Part shown: positions 11,892-24,929 of the stretch, one piece after another
How the letters are laid out: every line of letters begins with the position of its first letter
How positions within the stretch are numbered: the first letter of the stretch is position 1
Notes under the pieces: generated by a model
Told to the model about the DNA's origin: nothing
Databases searched by the model: none
What the model saw: only the letters and a program-made list of their open reading frames with translations
NCBI GenBank assembly: GCA_020746875.1
Contig: JAGTJL010000003.1
Coordinates: forward strand, 682,001-746,000
Source of the DNA: Rhexocercosporidium sp. MPI-PUGE-AT-0058
Lineage: Eukaryota > Ascomycota > Leotiomycetes > Helotiales
Direction of reading: 5' to 3'
Length of the DNA: 64,000 nucleotides
Program-made: the position numbers and the translations under genes

Positions 11892-14299
11892 GCTGCCAAG
11901 GCGAGGGCGAGAGCGAGAGCGTAGGCTAGGGCTCGTGGTACCTGATCACCGCATTGGAGGGGGTTGCAACTCGAGGAGAAGGCTGCGGGAAGAAAGTCTA
12001 GAATAGCGAAGAGAGTTTGCGCGGTAAAGTGGGCATAGAAATTGGTAGGAAGCAGCGTTTTGGATTGTGATGTCGAGGTCAGGATGCCTCAAGTTGGCAC
12101 TACGGGAGGCATGCTGGGATGTGAAGCCGTCTGCTAGGCCGTGATAGGTTAAGGTCGCGCCAAGGCACGTTGGAAAGTGTGGGATGGGGGATTTGGGGGA
12201 TCTGGCTGCTGCTGACTTGCCCTCATGCAAGAAACAGGAGACCCTTTTTGGGTCCTGAGGTGCACCAGGCGTTATAACAAAGTCGGATTTATTCCTATTC
12301 TATATGCAGAAGACGTGTAAGAATCGGGTGATATTTCCAGGTCCATCTTTATGGTCTCTTGCAGCCAGCACTTCTCCAGTCTAGTCGTCCCCCTGAGATC
12401 GTCCCGATCGTCCAATCAAGGCCATCCAGCAAATCAAAAGGCCAGTCAGTCAGCCACCAGCCTCGCCTTGCCTGGTCTCGAACATGCAATGTCAGAAGCT
12501 CTGGATGATATCTATTCTATTTTCCATCGTCAGATCCAAAGAATCGAGAGACTATTTAGGCATCCATAATCATGCTTCAACAGGCAAACAGCTTCGTGAA
12601 TCTGACTCGAAGTTACCTGGAAGGCAACGAGTTAAAGAGTCACGTGGGTAGCGACATATCAGATTCCTCTCTACTTCGAGTCATTGACTTTTCCGCCGTC
12701 GCAGGGTCCAGAGGGGAGCAAACAGCTACCTGTCCAGTAGACGCGAAGCTAGCAGATCGCTCATGTCTTGCGATTGCAAGTTTCCCATATGGATCCCTGA
12801 GGATTCCGACGGGATCCAGCCAGCCTTGATCGATTCTCCTCCTTGCCTTGTTTGAGTGCTTGCGGTGTTGTTGCTGTTGTTGTAGTCGCAACAGGTCGCA
12901 GTCGTGGAACCTTGAAAATTTCAGGGCTTTTGTAGTGTGGAGTCCCTTTCCTCGCAGGGCTGTGTTGATTGGGCCAGGATCTCCCGAGAAATGCACGACT
13001 CCCTACTGACTCCTACGGGACTGACTGGGTGGGTGGATGGATGGGTGGGTGTGGTGTTTGTTACAGCGAATGCGCACCGGCTTTCGTAATCCTCCTCCCT
13101 GACTCCCCCGACTAGACGTGACTGACGTGACTGACCTGGACAGTTGAGTAGACTGTAGACTGTATATTAGAGTGTACTGTAGTGTTTGTATGCCGATGAC
13201 TTGTGATAAACTCCCTCTCTCAGCTCGGCCGGCCACTCGATCGGAGCGGCAGCAGCCCCTGAATCCCGCGATGACGAGCTTGCCCTCTGCCCTCTGCCCT
13301 CTCTGCCCTAGACGGTGGAATGAACTGTGGCTGTCGTGTCGTCCTCAATGATCTTCTCTAGTGAGGCAAGAACGAACAAGAGCGGACAGGGGGCGTCGGG
13401 GCGCTAGCTTAAGCGAAAATCGTCGGGGCGCAGCTATAATAGAAGGCACGATCGCCCCAAGAAGTGACGGCGACGGAGGACGTACGGTACAGGACGGCCA
13501 CGGACTGAATCTGCACGCGCGTGCGACAGGAGGAGACGAGGGACGAGAGACCCGCCCCATGCAAATGCACCAATCGACCACGCCCGCAATCATCATCAAA
13601 GCCCAGCCCACCACACATCCAACTACCCGGCATATCCACGGCTCACCATCCTCGCCTCACCTCATCCCTCCGTGCCATCCTCCCTCCACCCACCAGGAAC
13701 AGGCACGGGAACGAACCTGAATGTCCACAAATACTCCAAAACCAAGCGAAACCTTGACATCCAGGCCAAATTGCTACGTTCGATCAAATCCATCGATCGA
13801 TCATCTGCACTTCACTTCATGTGATCCCCAGGTCACGCTGCAATAACACACGCTTCTACTGGCATCCCAGCATTCAGCCTTCACCTTCTGGCCAATAGTC
13901 ATCATCTGAATAGCGAATACTTAGGTACGCAACGGGAAAAGACAACAGCCCCATTCGACCAATCAGAGGCTGGGGAAAGCGCGACTCAAACTCGAAAGGG
14001 TATCCACTTTACTTCACTTTGCATTGCACTTGGCTCGGTACTGACGAAGAAGCCGAGAAGAGAAGGAACGGACAACAAAGTCAACTTTGTCTTTTATCAA
14101 AAGGCCCTCCATTTGTTGCAACGCATCGCCATTCCTACACACTCAACTCAATCACTCAATCACTCCCACACTCTCTCTGCCCACTTCAGACATAAACAAA
14201 TCATCGCGACTGCGGTCTCAACTTCTTTATGGCGTGTCCTACCATCAACCGAATCCCTTCCTACAGATAGAGGTGACGCGTCGGGCGTGGTAAGAAAAG
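11892..14299. promoter_or_regulatory. Long divergent promoter region ark1/mot1
   Basis: About 2.4 kb separates the two start codons and no open frame looks coding. It should contain both promoters and probably long 5' leaders. Visible features are a CACGTG E-box inside GAGTCACGTGGG near 12642, a G-run cluster at 13027-13049, and CT-rich sequence before the MOT1 start (14120-14200). Confidence 0.5.
13027..13049 (+). other. Four-run GGG cluster, possible G-quadruplex
   Basis: Four GGG runs occur within 23 bases, with outer loops of 1 nt and a central loop of 9 nt. The central loop is longer than the usual 7-nt limit, so quadruplex formation is only possible. It lies in the ark1/mot1 spacer. 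Confidence 0.3.
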
Positions 14300-17200
14300 A
14301 TGGCGTCAAGGTAAGATGCATCCTCATTCTCATTCTCGGACCCTGGCACTGCTGGCTTGCATTTGGAATCCGCGCTAACATCACGTGTGTACAGACTTGA
14401 TCGCCTTGTCACGTGCGTAACCCCCCGAACTTGGAACCCCTGCTGTCCTGCGAGACACAAGGCTTCTAGATCAATGCCCCTAACTGATGGAGATGCTGAC
14501 TCTTACTTAGGTTGCTAGAAACAGGAAGCACCCAACTGATTCGAAACACAGCTGCTCAACAACTAGCAGACGTCCAGAAAGCACACCCTGAAGAGCTGTT
14601 TAACCTCCTCACTCGGGTCGTCCCTTATCTCCGACACAAGACTTGGGATACTCGGATAGCAGCTGCCAAAGCCTTGGGGGGTATTGTTGATAACGCCGAG
14701 AAATATGATCCAAATACCGGTGATGGGTCCGCAAAGAGCGAGAAGAAGGAAGAAGACCTCCCAATCAAGAAGGAAGAACCAGTCGATGACTTACCATCTG
14801 TCGAGGGCCAGTTGAGTCTCGACACTCTAGACCCCGTCCTCATCCTCAAGTATGGCAAAGAGCTCCTTCGAGGAGGTGCAAAAGACCTCGATTATGCTCT
14901 TGCGACTCTTGACCCGGCACAACGACTCGAGCACCAGAAGAAGACTCTGGCCGGTCGACTAGGATTATTAGGAGAATACCTCGAGGAGGATATGGAAATT
15001 GACTTCCCTCTGCCCAAACAAAATGGTGCATCTACCCCTTCGATCAGCACCGCGAATGGCAATGGCAATGGCAATGGCACGAAACCACCAGGGACCCCTT
15101 CCGAGGAATCGGGTTTGAGTGCCCGCCAACTCAATCAACTGAAGCGCAAGAGGAAACGAGAAGCTCAACATGCTGGAAGCAAGAACAGACTGGTCGACTT
15201 GTCGATTCGACGTTCCAGCACTATGGGATCCGTCGAACTCGGTTCAGATACTACCATGTCAGATATCATGGACGATTCCGCCGCAAACGGAAACGGTGTT
15301 TCTGACTATTTCAACTTGGATAGAAGTTCGGAGGTTGATGAGGACAGCAAGGTTGTCTCGGAATTCAAGGGGCCTGTATTACCAATCAAGTCTGAGCTAC
15401 AGACAGAAGAAGAGACAGACGGGGGTGAATGGCCTTATGAAAGATTGTGTGAATTTCTCATGGTCGACCTTTTCGATCCCCAATGGGAGACTCGACATGG
15501 TGCAGCTATGGGTTTGAGAGAAATTATTCGAGTTCATGGAGGTGGTGCAGGTCGTGTGAAGGGAAGGTCACGTCCAGAAAATGACGTCTTCAACCGGAGA
15601 TGGCTAGATGATCTGGCTTGTCGGTTATGCTGCGTCTTTATGCTCGACCGATTTGGCGATTACGTATCCGACACGGTGGTTGCCCCTATTCGCGAAACTG
15701 TTGGACAGACCCTGGGTGCTTTGCTCATTCATCTTCCACCAACGACCGTCTATGCCGTCCATCGGATTCTACTTCGGATGGTGATCCAGGATGATCTTCA
15801 ATTGACGAAGCCTGGCTGGGCTATTTGCCACGGTGGTATGATAGGATTACGGTACCTCGTCGCGGTTCGAAATGACCTTCTACTGAGGGACAGTGATTTG
15901 ATTGACGGGGTCATCAAAGCTGTCATGAAAGGTCTCGGAGACTGGGACGATGACGTTCGCTCGGTCAGCGCAGCCACTCTCATCCCAATCGCCAAGGAGT
16001 TCGTCAACCTGCGACCAGAGGCATTAGATGGTCTTATCAACATCGTCTGGGAGTGTCTGTCAAATCTCGGTGATGATCTTAGTGCTAGTACGGGTCAGAT
16101 TATGGACCTTCTTGCCAAGCTGTGTAGTTTCCCCGAAGTGCTCGAGGCAATGAAGCAGAATGCGGCTCGTGATCCAGAACAATCTTTCGCGCTACTAGTA
16201 CCACGACTATACCCATTTCTCAGACACACTATCACATCGGTTCGATCAGCCGTGCTGAGGGCCCTTATGACATTCGTTAACATCGAAGGCGCTGGTACTC
16301 GAGATTGGCTGAATGGCAAGATCCTTCGACTGATTTACCAGAATATCCTCGTCGAGCGAAACCCGGATACTCTCAACCTCTCATTACAAGTCTGGGCAGC
16401 TTTGGTACAACATCTTGCCAAGGATCCAGCGGATCTTGCTGAGCAGTTTTCTGCACATGTCGATCCTCTCATGCAACTTACGCTTCACCCAATTGGGGTT
16501 TCTCGACATCCATTACCGATGAATGCTACCCTCTTCCAGAAGCCATCGGGAAGCACATACTCGCTGCCTAGTGGTTTCATCCCCACCACAACACGTCCAG
16601 TCTCCCCTCCTTCTGCGTCAGAACCTCCACCGAAGAAACAAAGACGAAAGTCCACCAAGAATGTAGAGCCCGTTCCAAGTTCATCATCGCATGATGTGGA
16701 CGGCCATATGATGCAAGGTGATGTGGACCTCGTTGGTATGGACATCTTGATTAGATCGCGAGTTTCGGCTGCCCGAGCTATGGGTTTTATCATGTCACTC
16801 GTTCCCGGCGACCATCTCGAAGCCTACGATGGTAGCATCATCCCTGGTCTATCATCTGCCTTCTCCTCGACACAACTTACAGCCGCATTAATTATCGACG
16901 AGTACGCCAAGAATTGTACCACGAGGGATCAGGCGGCAAGATTCGTCAACCCTCTCCAGAAGATTGTTGAAAGCGAGCGACCGTCACACTACCGAGATCT
17001 TGTGAGCTTCACACAGCTTGTCCGGGCGCAATGCTCTCAACTTCTCAATACCTTCCGAGATGTTGGCAAAGTGTCGCAAGGCAAATTGCCAGTTCTTGCT
17101 GTCGTGGTACAGGGCGAGCCAGAAGCTGGACCTGATGCTTTCTCGATCCAAACAGCTGACAAGGTCGTCAACGATGACTTTGAGAGGCTGAAGAAAGCTA

Positions 17201-20200
17201 TGCCGCCTAGTCAGCGGCTAATCTCAACGCAGTCCCTGACAGAAGCCAGAGATAATGTCGCCGAGGTTATTGAGACCGCGAAGGCTATCAAAGAGCAACG
17301 CGATATCCGAATCAAGGCTGCAGCTGCAAGTGCTTTGGTAGCGATGAAGTTCTCGCCGAAGAAGCCAACTCACATCATCAAGGGAATGATGGACAGTGTG
17401 AAGAAGGAGGATAATGCCGAACTCCAGCAAAGATCGGCATCTTCCATCGCAAGACTAGTGGAACTCTTTGCTGATGGTGGCCGCGCTGCTCCAGCACAGA
17501 AAGTCGTCTCCAATCTGGCAAAGTTCAGTTGTATCGATACGTCAGAGACCCCTGAATTTACGCCAAATGCTGGATTCACGAACGCAATTCTATCTCTTCG
17601 AAAGGAAGAAGACCGAAGAGACCATCCGGATGCTGCTAAATTTGCCCTGGAAGCCAAGAATGCAAGAATTATCAGAAGAGGTGCAAAAGAGGCATTAGAA
17701 CAACTGTCAAGTATCTTCGGTGCCAGTCTTCTCGAGAAAGTACCGACACTCAAGAACATCATGGAAGATGCTCTCACACATGCTTTCGCAGGAGATCTTC
17801 CAGAAGATACCAAAGACCCAGAGAAGGAGACTGGCCAAGCTGCTGTGGATGGAATGTCCGTCCTTCGAGCATTGACACCAACCTTGCACAAGGATCTGCA
17901 TCCCTTCGTCATTCGACTCCTACCCTTGGTCGTCAGAGCCCTTCATTCGGAGTTATCTGTGTTCAGATACATGGCTGCCAAATGTCTCGCGACAGTATGC
18001 AGTGTCATCACGGTCGAAGGTATGACTATGCTCGTCGAAAAGGTCCTACCTTCGATCAGCAATCCCGTCGATTTGAACTTCCGACAAGGTGCCATCGAGT
18101 CCGTCTACCATCTCATCCATGTGATGGGTGACAATATTCTTCCATATGTCATTTTCCTCATCGTACCTGTCCTCGGTCGAATGAGTGATTCTGATAATGA
18201 TGTCCGGTTGATTGCCACAACTACCTTTGCTACCCTCGTCAAGTTGGTACCGCTTGAAGCAGGTATTCCGGACCCGCCTGGCTTGTCCCAGGAACTGTTG
18301 AAGGGCCGTGATCGAGAACGAACTTTCATTGCCCAGTTGCTGGATCCACACAAGGTCGAGCCATTCCACATTCCCGTTGCCATCAAAGCAACTCTTCGGT
18401 CATACCAACAAGAAGGTGTCAACTGGTTGAATTTCCTGAACAAGTACCATCTCCATGGCATTCTTTGCGATGACATGGGTCTTGGGAAGACTTTACAGAC
18501 TTTGTGTATCGTGGCAAGTGATCATCACAACCGAGCGGAGGAATTCGCCAGGACTGGATCCCCCGATGTGCGAAGATTGCCCTCACTCATCGTTTGCCCT
18601 CCTACACTGTCTGGTCACTGGCAGATGGAGATCAATACATACGCGCCTTTCCTTACATGCACAGCTTATGTCGGTCCTCCCGCAGACCGAGCTCGGCTTC
18701 AAGACCAGCTTGGTAAGACGGACATCGTCATCACTTCATACGATATTTGCCGCAACGACGCGGATATTCTTACTGCCATGAATTGGAACTATCTTGTTCT
18801 CGATGAAGGTCATCTGATCAAGAATCCCAGAGCAAAGGTCACGATGGCAGTAAAGCGTCTGCTGAGCAACCACCGACTTATCCTGTCTGGTACTCCGATC
18901 CAGAATAACGTCTTGGAGCTTTGGTCGCTATTCGACTTCCTAATGCCTGGCTTCCTTGGTACAGAAAAAGTTTTCCTTGACCGCTTTGCTAAACCAATCG
19001 CCGCGAGTCGATACAGCAAGTCGTCCTCGAAGGAACAAGAAGCCGGTGCCCTCGCCATTGAAGCTCTGCACAAGCAAGTTCTCCCCTTCCTCCTTCGTCG
19101 CCTGAAGGAGGAGGTCCTGGACGATCTTCCGCCAAAGATTCTTCAAAACTACTATTGCGATCTCAGCGATTTGCAAAAGAAGCTCTTCGAAGACTTCACC
19201 AAGAAAGAAGGCAAGACTCTTGCTGAGAAGGCTTCGTCTGGTGACAAGGAAGCCAAGCAACATATTTTCCAGGCCCTCCAATACATGCGTAAGCTCTGCA
19301 ACTCTCCAGCCCTAGTTATGAAGGAAGGTCACAAGCAATATGAAGAGACGCAAAGACTTCTCGCAAAGCAAGGCAGTAGTCTCCGGGATCCAGTTCACGC
19401 ACCCAAACTCACAGCTCTCCGCGATCTCCTAGTCGACTGCGGTATTGGCAATGAACCTTCCTCCGAAAATGAAGTCACTACCGAAACCTCCTACGTCTCA
19501 CCGCATCGCGCTCTAATCTTCTGTCAAATGAAGGAGATGCTCGACATGGTACAGAACGACGTCTTGAAAAAGATGCTCCCCTCTGTTCAATTTCTCCGCA
19601 TGGATGGATCAGTCGATGCCTCAAAGCGTCAAGACATCGTCAATAAATTCAACTCAGATCCCTCCTACGATTGTCTTCTCCTCACGACATCAGTTGGTGG
19701 TCTGGGCCTGAATTTGACCGGTGCTGATACAGTCATCTTCGTTGAGCACGATTGGAATCCACAGAAGGATCTGCAGGCTATGGATCGCGCGCATCGCATC
19801 GGTCAGAAGAAGGTTGTCAACGTATACCGCTTAATCACCCGCGGGACGTTGGAGGAGAAGATCATGTCGTAAGTTCCCCCTTTGCCTAACCCACTTCCAC
19901 AAAGCTAACCACCCACCAGCCTCCAACGCTTCAAGATCGACGTCGCCTCAACGGTTGTGAACCAACAAAACGCGGGTCTCGGAACCATGGAAACAGACCA
20001 AATCCTCGACCTCTTCAACCTCGGCGAAACAGCAGAGGGTATCGATAAGCCATCGCTCACTGGGGGTGATGGTGACCGCGAAGAGGATATGGTGGATGCT
20101 ACGGGTGAGGTCAGGGAGAAGGGTAAGAAGGGGTGGTTGGACGATTTGGGGGAGCTGTGGGATGATAAGCAATATGAGGAGGAGTTTGATTTGCAGGGGT

Positions 20201-20220
20201 TTTTGGGGAAGATGAAGTGA
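14300..20220 (+). CDS. MOT1: Mot1/BTAF1, TBP-displacing SNF2-family ATPase
   Basis: Model: 14300-14310, 14395-14412, 14511-19868 and 19920-20220, giving 1895 aa, the usual length of fungal Mot1. The first two exons are only 11 and 18 nt. They supply MASRLDRLVT, which runs into LLETGSTQLIRNTAAQQLADVQ, the family N-terminus. HEAT-type repeats that grip TBP occupy most of the first 1270 residues, with a basic KKQRRK patch and acidic linkers. The Swi2/Snf2 ATPase follows: DDMGLGKT near residue 1330, DEGH near 1441, LSGTPIQNN, LLTTSVGGLGLNLTGADTVIF and RAHRIGQ. The C-terminus contains the conserved QQNAGLGTM segment. Mot1 uses ATP to remove TBP from DNA in the nucleus and so redistributes it between promoters. 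All key ATPase motifs are intact. Confidence 0.97.
14382..14415 (+). promoter_or_regulatory. Paired E-boxes (CACGTG) around MOT1 microexon
   Basis: Two perfect CACGTG palindromes lie at 14382-14387 and 14410-14415, on either side of most of the 18-nt second exon of MOT1. The second overlaps the exon-intron junction. CACGTG is the core site of bHLH factors such as Cbf1 and Pho4 types. Binding here is inference. Confidence 0.35.
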
Positions 20221-21802
20221 GGGGCTGGGGAGAGGGGAGAGAAATTGTGGAGGGGAGTGTGTGTCTGCATAGCCTGGGATGGATTGGAGGCGTTTTTGTA
20301 TTGTTTTGTCTGGTTTTACATCATTTTCTCTCTTCTTCCCTTACTTTTTTGTTCTTCTTTTTTTCAAGCATGAGGAACTTACTTCCCTCCGAACGAGAGA
20401 CAGATGAGACGGGGATCGAGAGACTTTGGGAGTTGAAGATGGAGAGGGGATGGAAAAAGAACACTTGTATATTGTACGATTAGAATAGTAGGTAGGATAG
20501 GCTAGCTTGTGCATTCATTCATGCGGTAGCATAGTGAGCGCGAGAATGGAAGAACTATTGAGAGATGTTTATTTCATGGCTTGAGCAGGGGAGGAACAGC
20601 CGGACTGAGAGGACGGGCGAGGTGAGTAAGGGAACAACACATGCTTCTAGGTCGGCTTGTTAGTCGTGAGTGTGAGTTGTGAGTTGTGAAAAATTGTTGG
20701 GTATTAAACGCGGTGAGACCATTTTGAGGGAGGTTGAAGGGGTAAAAGGAGGGATTATGAAGGATCGAGAGGGCAGAAAGGAGGGATGGCTTGTCATCGA
20801 GATTGCGTTGGAGCCCGGGGGTGGGGGTTAGATGAAGTCAAAAGTGCAGTTAGAATCGGAATAGAAACTGAAACTGAAACCTGATGGACGATGTGTACTG
20901 TATGGGATAGAGGAGTTTTAATTTCTTCTGGACTGTGGAAATCGCACTGGAGGTGTGGGTGCAGGTGTGGGAATGTAATTAGAGGATGGTACGTACGTCT
21001 TAAGGATAGATGGATGCATTGCGTTATTGTAATCTTAGTTGCTTACTTTCGCTGCGCGGGGCAGGGGGGTTCTCGCTTAATTGTTGGGCGCTTTGTTGAT
21101 ATTTCAGGAGAGCGCCTTTCTCCCTCTACTTTCCCCTTTGCCCCTACTGGTCGAATGATGCCGCCTCCTTTGACTATACATGATGTCACAACTCCTGGAA
21201 ATAGCATTTTTATCATGTGGAATTCCTATTTCACGAACAATCACACGATAAATAGATGCCTCTTCTCACCACGCTCACGGTCATCACAAATCAAGGAATG
21301 ATCAAAGTTATGCAAATCATGCATTTTTTTCATTTTCGTTCTTTTACTATGTACATTCTGCTCTAGCCTTCTTGGAATTTAGCAATTCCTATGCATACCT
21401 CCCAAGCAGACGCAAGTTTCGCCAGAAAAAGATAGCAGAGAACGGCAGAGAGACCGTGATGCGATCTGTGAGATCTAGCTGTGCGATGCAATGTAATGCA
21501 ATGAGTGCATACCATGATGTGGCATGCATGACAAAGGAAATTCGTTGAAGAATTCCAATGGCATGTCAGATGTCCGGGTAACAATCTCCCAGAAACGCAG
21601 CATTGCACGGTTTTTGGCCGCGAATATCCACCAAGCAACGCCCTGGCAGATTGACATCTCCAGATCAAGTGATCAATCAAACCTCGATCTTTAGAGAGAA
21701 GAGAGGAATGGAGAAGAAGATGTCGTAGGGAGAATAGCAGTAAACAAGCAGCAGTAGAAAATGAAAAGGAAGAAAACTGGAGAAAAGAAGAAGGCGAGAG
21801 GT
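20221..21802. other. Intergenic between convergent MOT1 and Cys/His protein B
   Basis: About 1.6 kb of 3' flanks. It includes T-rich stretches (20335-20365) and repeated GTGAGTTGTGA units near 20660-20690. I see no gene. Confidence 0.5.
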
Positions 21803-24800
21803 CTAGCAGAAATCCCAAGCTTCCTCATCACCACTAAGATCCTCCCACTCGCCACCAATATCCTTTACATCGCTAGTCTCAGCCTCATGCTTCTTAGCGA
21901 CACTAGTAGATGCAGTACGGCGAGCGAGCTCACGGACAGCGGCTGGGTTTGGAGCGAGGTCAACCCATTCGTCTTCGATGTCGCGGGCGACGAGGCGCTT
22001 GGAGTCGGATCGCTTGCTCTCATATGCGGACTTTGGGTTCCTGGTTGAGTGGTCGATGACGGGGTTGTCAGTACCGGGGGCGGACTTGGTAGTATCGGTT
22101 TCGGAAGCAGCCTTGACAGTCTTGTCCTCAGCAGCGGGCTTGACAGAACGTTCCTCGAGGTTAGATTTGGCCAACTTGATTTTAGTCGCAGCAGCAGCCT
22201 CCTTAACCCGAGGTTCACCAACTGAGTGACTGTCGTCTGCTAGAAGATTGAAAGCCAGATCCTTCTTTGCGACAAGAACGTCCTTGATCATAGCAGAAGC
22301 TGCGTTGCGGTTTGGGGAATGGATGGAGGCTGCAAGGATATCGTGCTTTTGGATGGTGTTGCTCATGAGAGGTATCATGAGATTATCGTGGAGGAGATTT
22401 CGGGCATCGGGGGAAGAAGCGTTGCGGGTACCGCCAGCTTTAGGGAGGGGGATACCCAGGAAATACTTTTCGGGGTTGCTGCGGCCGGTGGTTGTTTGGG
22501 AAGTAGCACGTGGTGGAACCTCCATACTGTCCACTCTGACTAGAGCCTCCATCTTAGCACGAGGAGCTTCGTATTGCTTCTCCCGTTGGGCCTGGCTAGA
22601 CTCGGTGAAAGTATCTGGGGCGGCATTGTTGGTAACTACCAGACCTCCATCGCGATACGCCGAGAATGGATAGCTGGGCTCCAAGGGTGAGGGCATGCGA
22701 ATAGTTGGTAGCTCCTCGCTCTGGTGCTTGGCCTTAGTGGCATCAAAGGGCTTCGCGCCGGCAAAAGCAAAAGTCGATTGAGCCATCGCAGCGTCAGCGC
22801 CTGATACGTTAGGATGAGTCTCGTTGGGAAGCATGGTGTTGGGCGACAGCGAAAAGTGGCCACCATGAACGAGCTTGCCTTGAGCAGAAGCAGACGAGGT
22901 GGTCTTTGTGGATCCTGCAGTGGCAGAGTCGCTGATTTCCTTTGGCTTTTGGTCAAGTCCAGCATGTTCAAGAAGCTGCTCGTGTTGGGCCTTGCGAGCA
23001 TCTTCAACCTTGGCCAGGCGTGGTTGAGCGGAATGCAGAGGTCTATTCTTATCATCGCAGCCAGGTGCAGGGCCAGGGATTCTGAGGACATGCTGGGCAT
23101 TATCGTTTGGTACTTTTGAGCCATTGGCAGAAGTCGAACTTGCAGTCTTTGATCCAGCCGTAGCAGTAACTGGCTTGAAAAGCAAAGCTTTCTTGAATCC
23201 CATGCTGGCCGTAGCGCTAACCTCGGTGAAGGTGGGACTGGTAGTGGTCTTGACTCGTTCATCAACTCTTGGTGAGTTGATCCACTGCTGGACTGGCTTC
23301 GAAGAGTTGCCAGGAATATCTTTGGCTGAACCAGTCTTGCCATCAGAGACGGCAGGCTTGCCTGTCATGGAGGATAGCAGAGATGAGGCATGGGTATTCT
23401 CAGCTTCATTCTTCACAGCATTTATAGCAGCAGCTCTCTTTGCAACAGACTCAATCAGAAACTTGTTGGTGTAGTACGCAATGAAGTGAGAGGGATCGCC
23501 GTGTTCGTTTGCAGTCCTGATGGCTCTGCTTCGGAGTGACTTCCACTCATCAAGATCGGTGGGAGCTTGGGGGATTCGGGTCTTGGAAAATGTATCATAC
23601 CAGAAGTCCGATGGAATGGATGAGTCCTCGGAGGCCTTCGTAGAAGCTCTAGTGCGCTCAGCCTCCTTTGCAGATGGACTGGCAGAGGATCGACGAGTAG
23701 TAGGATCAAGACTCCAGTCGATCTTCTTTGTTGCAGCACGGGATTCACTCACAGAGATGGGTCGCGCAGCCTCCCGGCTTGTCCTACGGAGCGCAACATT
23801 TGCCAAAACTCTCTTTCTCTCTGCCTGAAATTCCTCCGTAGAAGCTCTCACGGGCTGGGAAGGAAATTTGAGGCGAAGGGAACTGCGACCTTCAGACTCT
23901 CTAGTTGCATGGTTCATCTGAGCCTTCAAAACGGCATTCTCACCTTTGTGATGACGCCTAGGAACGATTTGGAGCCCGGGACGAAGGCTGGCTTGAGCTT
24001 TAGCACCCTCTTTGCTTGCCGCAGCTGCAAGCTCCTTCTGTCGCTCTTCCTTGCGAGCTCGAGAAAGCTTATCCTCCTCCATCATTTTCTCGAGGACTTT
24101 GCGTCGTGCCTCTCGTTCAGCCTCCAACTTGAGTGTATCTTCAGCCAGTCGTCCCCAATTTGACATGATATTCTCAATCTTGGCCTCAAGACTATCTTGA
24201 GAAGCTTCCTCTCTCTTTGCATTCTCAGTTCCGACCTTGGCACTGTATCCATTGAGGTCAACTGCAGTGATTGTGGATTCAGATAGAGCAGATGATCCCG
24301 AAATTTCATCAGCAGAAGCTGAAATTGTAGCCATTTCCTCCATTGGCTGTCTGATGTATGCTCGTCTTGATGCTTCGGCAGCTCTAAAACAATCCAGGCA
24401 GTTGTAAGTAACGTCGTACCAGTTGATCGCTGAAGCTTTGCTTGGTCGCAGGTTCTGACCGGCGCCCAGGCAAGTGCAGGGAGATGCGTGTGTAATTCGA
24501 GGTAAGGTTGGATGATCGCTTCGATGGCCACAAGGATGCTCTGAACCAGGTTAGTTTTGATAATTTCAAAGTACGAAACAAGAGTTGGAGTCTTTCAAGG
24601 TATTAAGTAGACGTTGCAAGTGCGGGGGAGACTGTGGTTGAGAAGGGAATAACGTGAATAGGAGCTTGAGAGAATCTCAAATGAAAAGTGAATTCGAAAT
24701 GAAGTCTGTGCAAATGACGCGCTCGATTGATAATTTATCGAAGTCGAAGTATGCTGAAGGGGAGAAGAAGCTTACCAACGCTGTTAAACTGACACTCATT

Positions 24801-24929
24801 GCTGCTTTGGTCTTGGTTCTCCTTATCACCCTCCTTTCTGGTTGGGACCTCACAATCGGGCTTTGCCCCTGGTTCCCAGACAACAAGAGGAATGATCCGC
24901 TTGACCGGTGGGTCAGAGTATGAAGGCAT
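21803..24929 (-). CDS. Cys/His-rich hypothetical protein B with long disordered tail
   Basis: Model: 24929-24776 then 24540-21803, giving 963 aa. A 235-nt intron starts with GTAAGC and ends AACTAACC-TGGTTCAG; it joins the MPSYSDPP start to the long frame and restores a cysteine pattern split between exons. Residues 46-104 hold Cys46, Cys55, His57, Cys73, Cys75, Cys99 and Cys102, with PRITHASPC at 65-73 and NCLDCFR at 98-104. A strongly charged helix follows (about 150-225, rich in Glu/Arg/Lys, likely coiled coil). The rest is a Ser/Thr/Ala/Lys-rich, probably disordered region, ending in an acidic GGEWEDLSGDEE tail that resembles an earlier DIEDEWVDL segment. No named family recognised. The N-terminal module matches the one in the gene at 3802-4718, suggesting a zinc-binding domain; function unknown. 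Confidence 0.75.
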
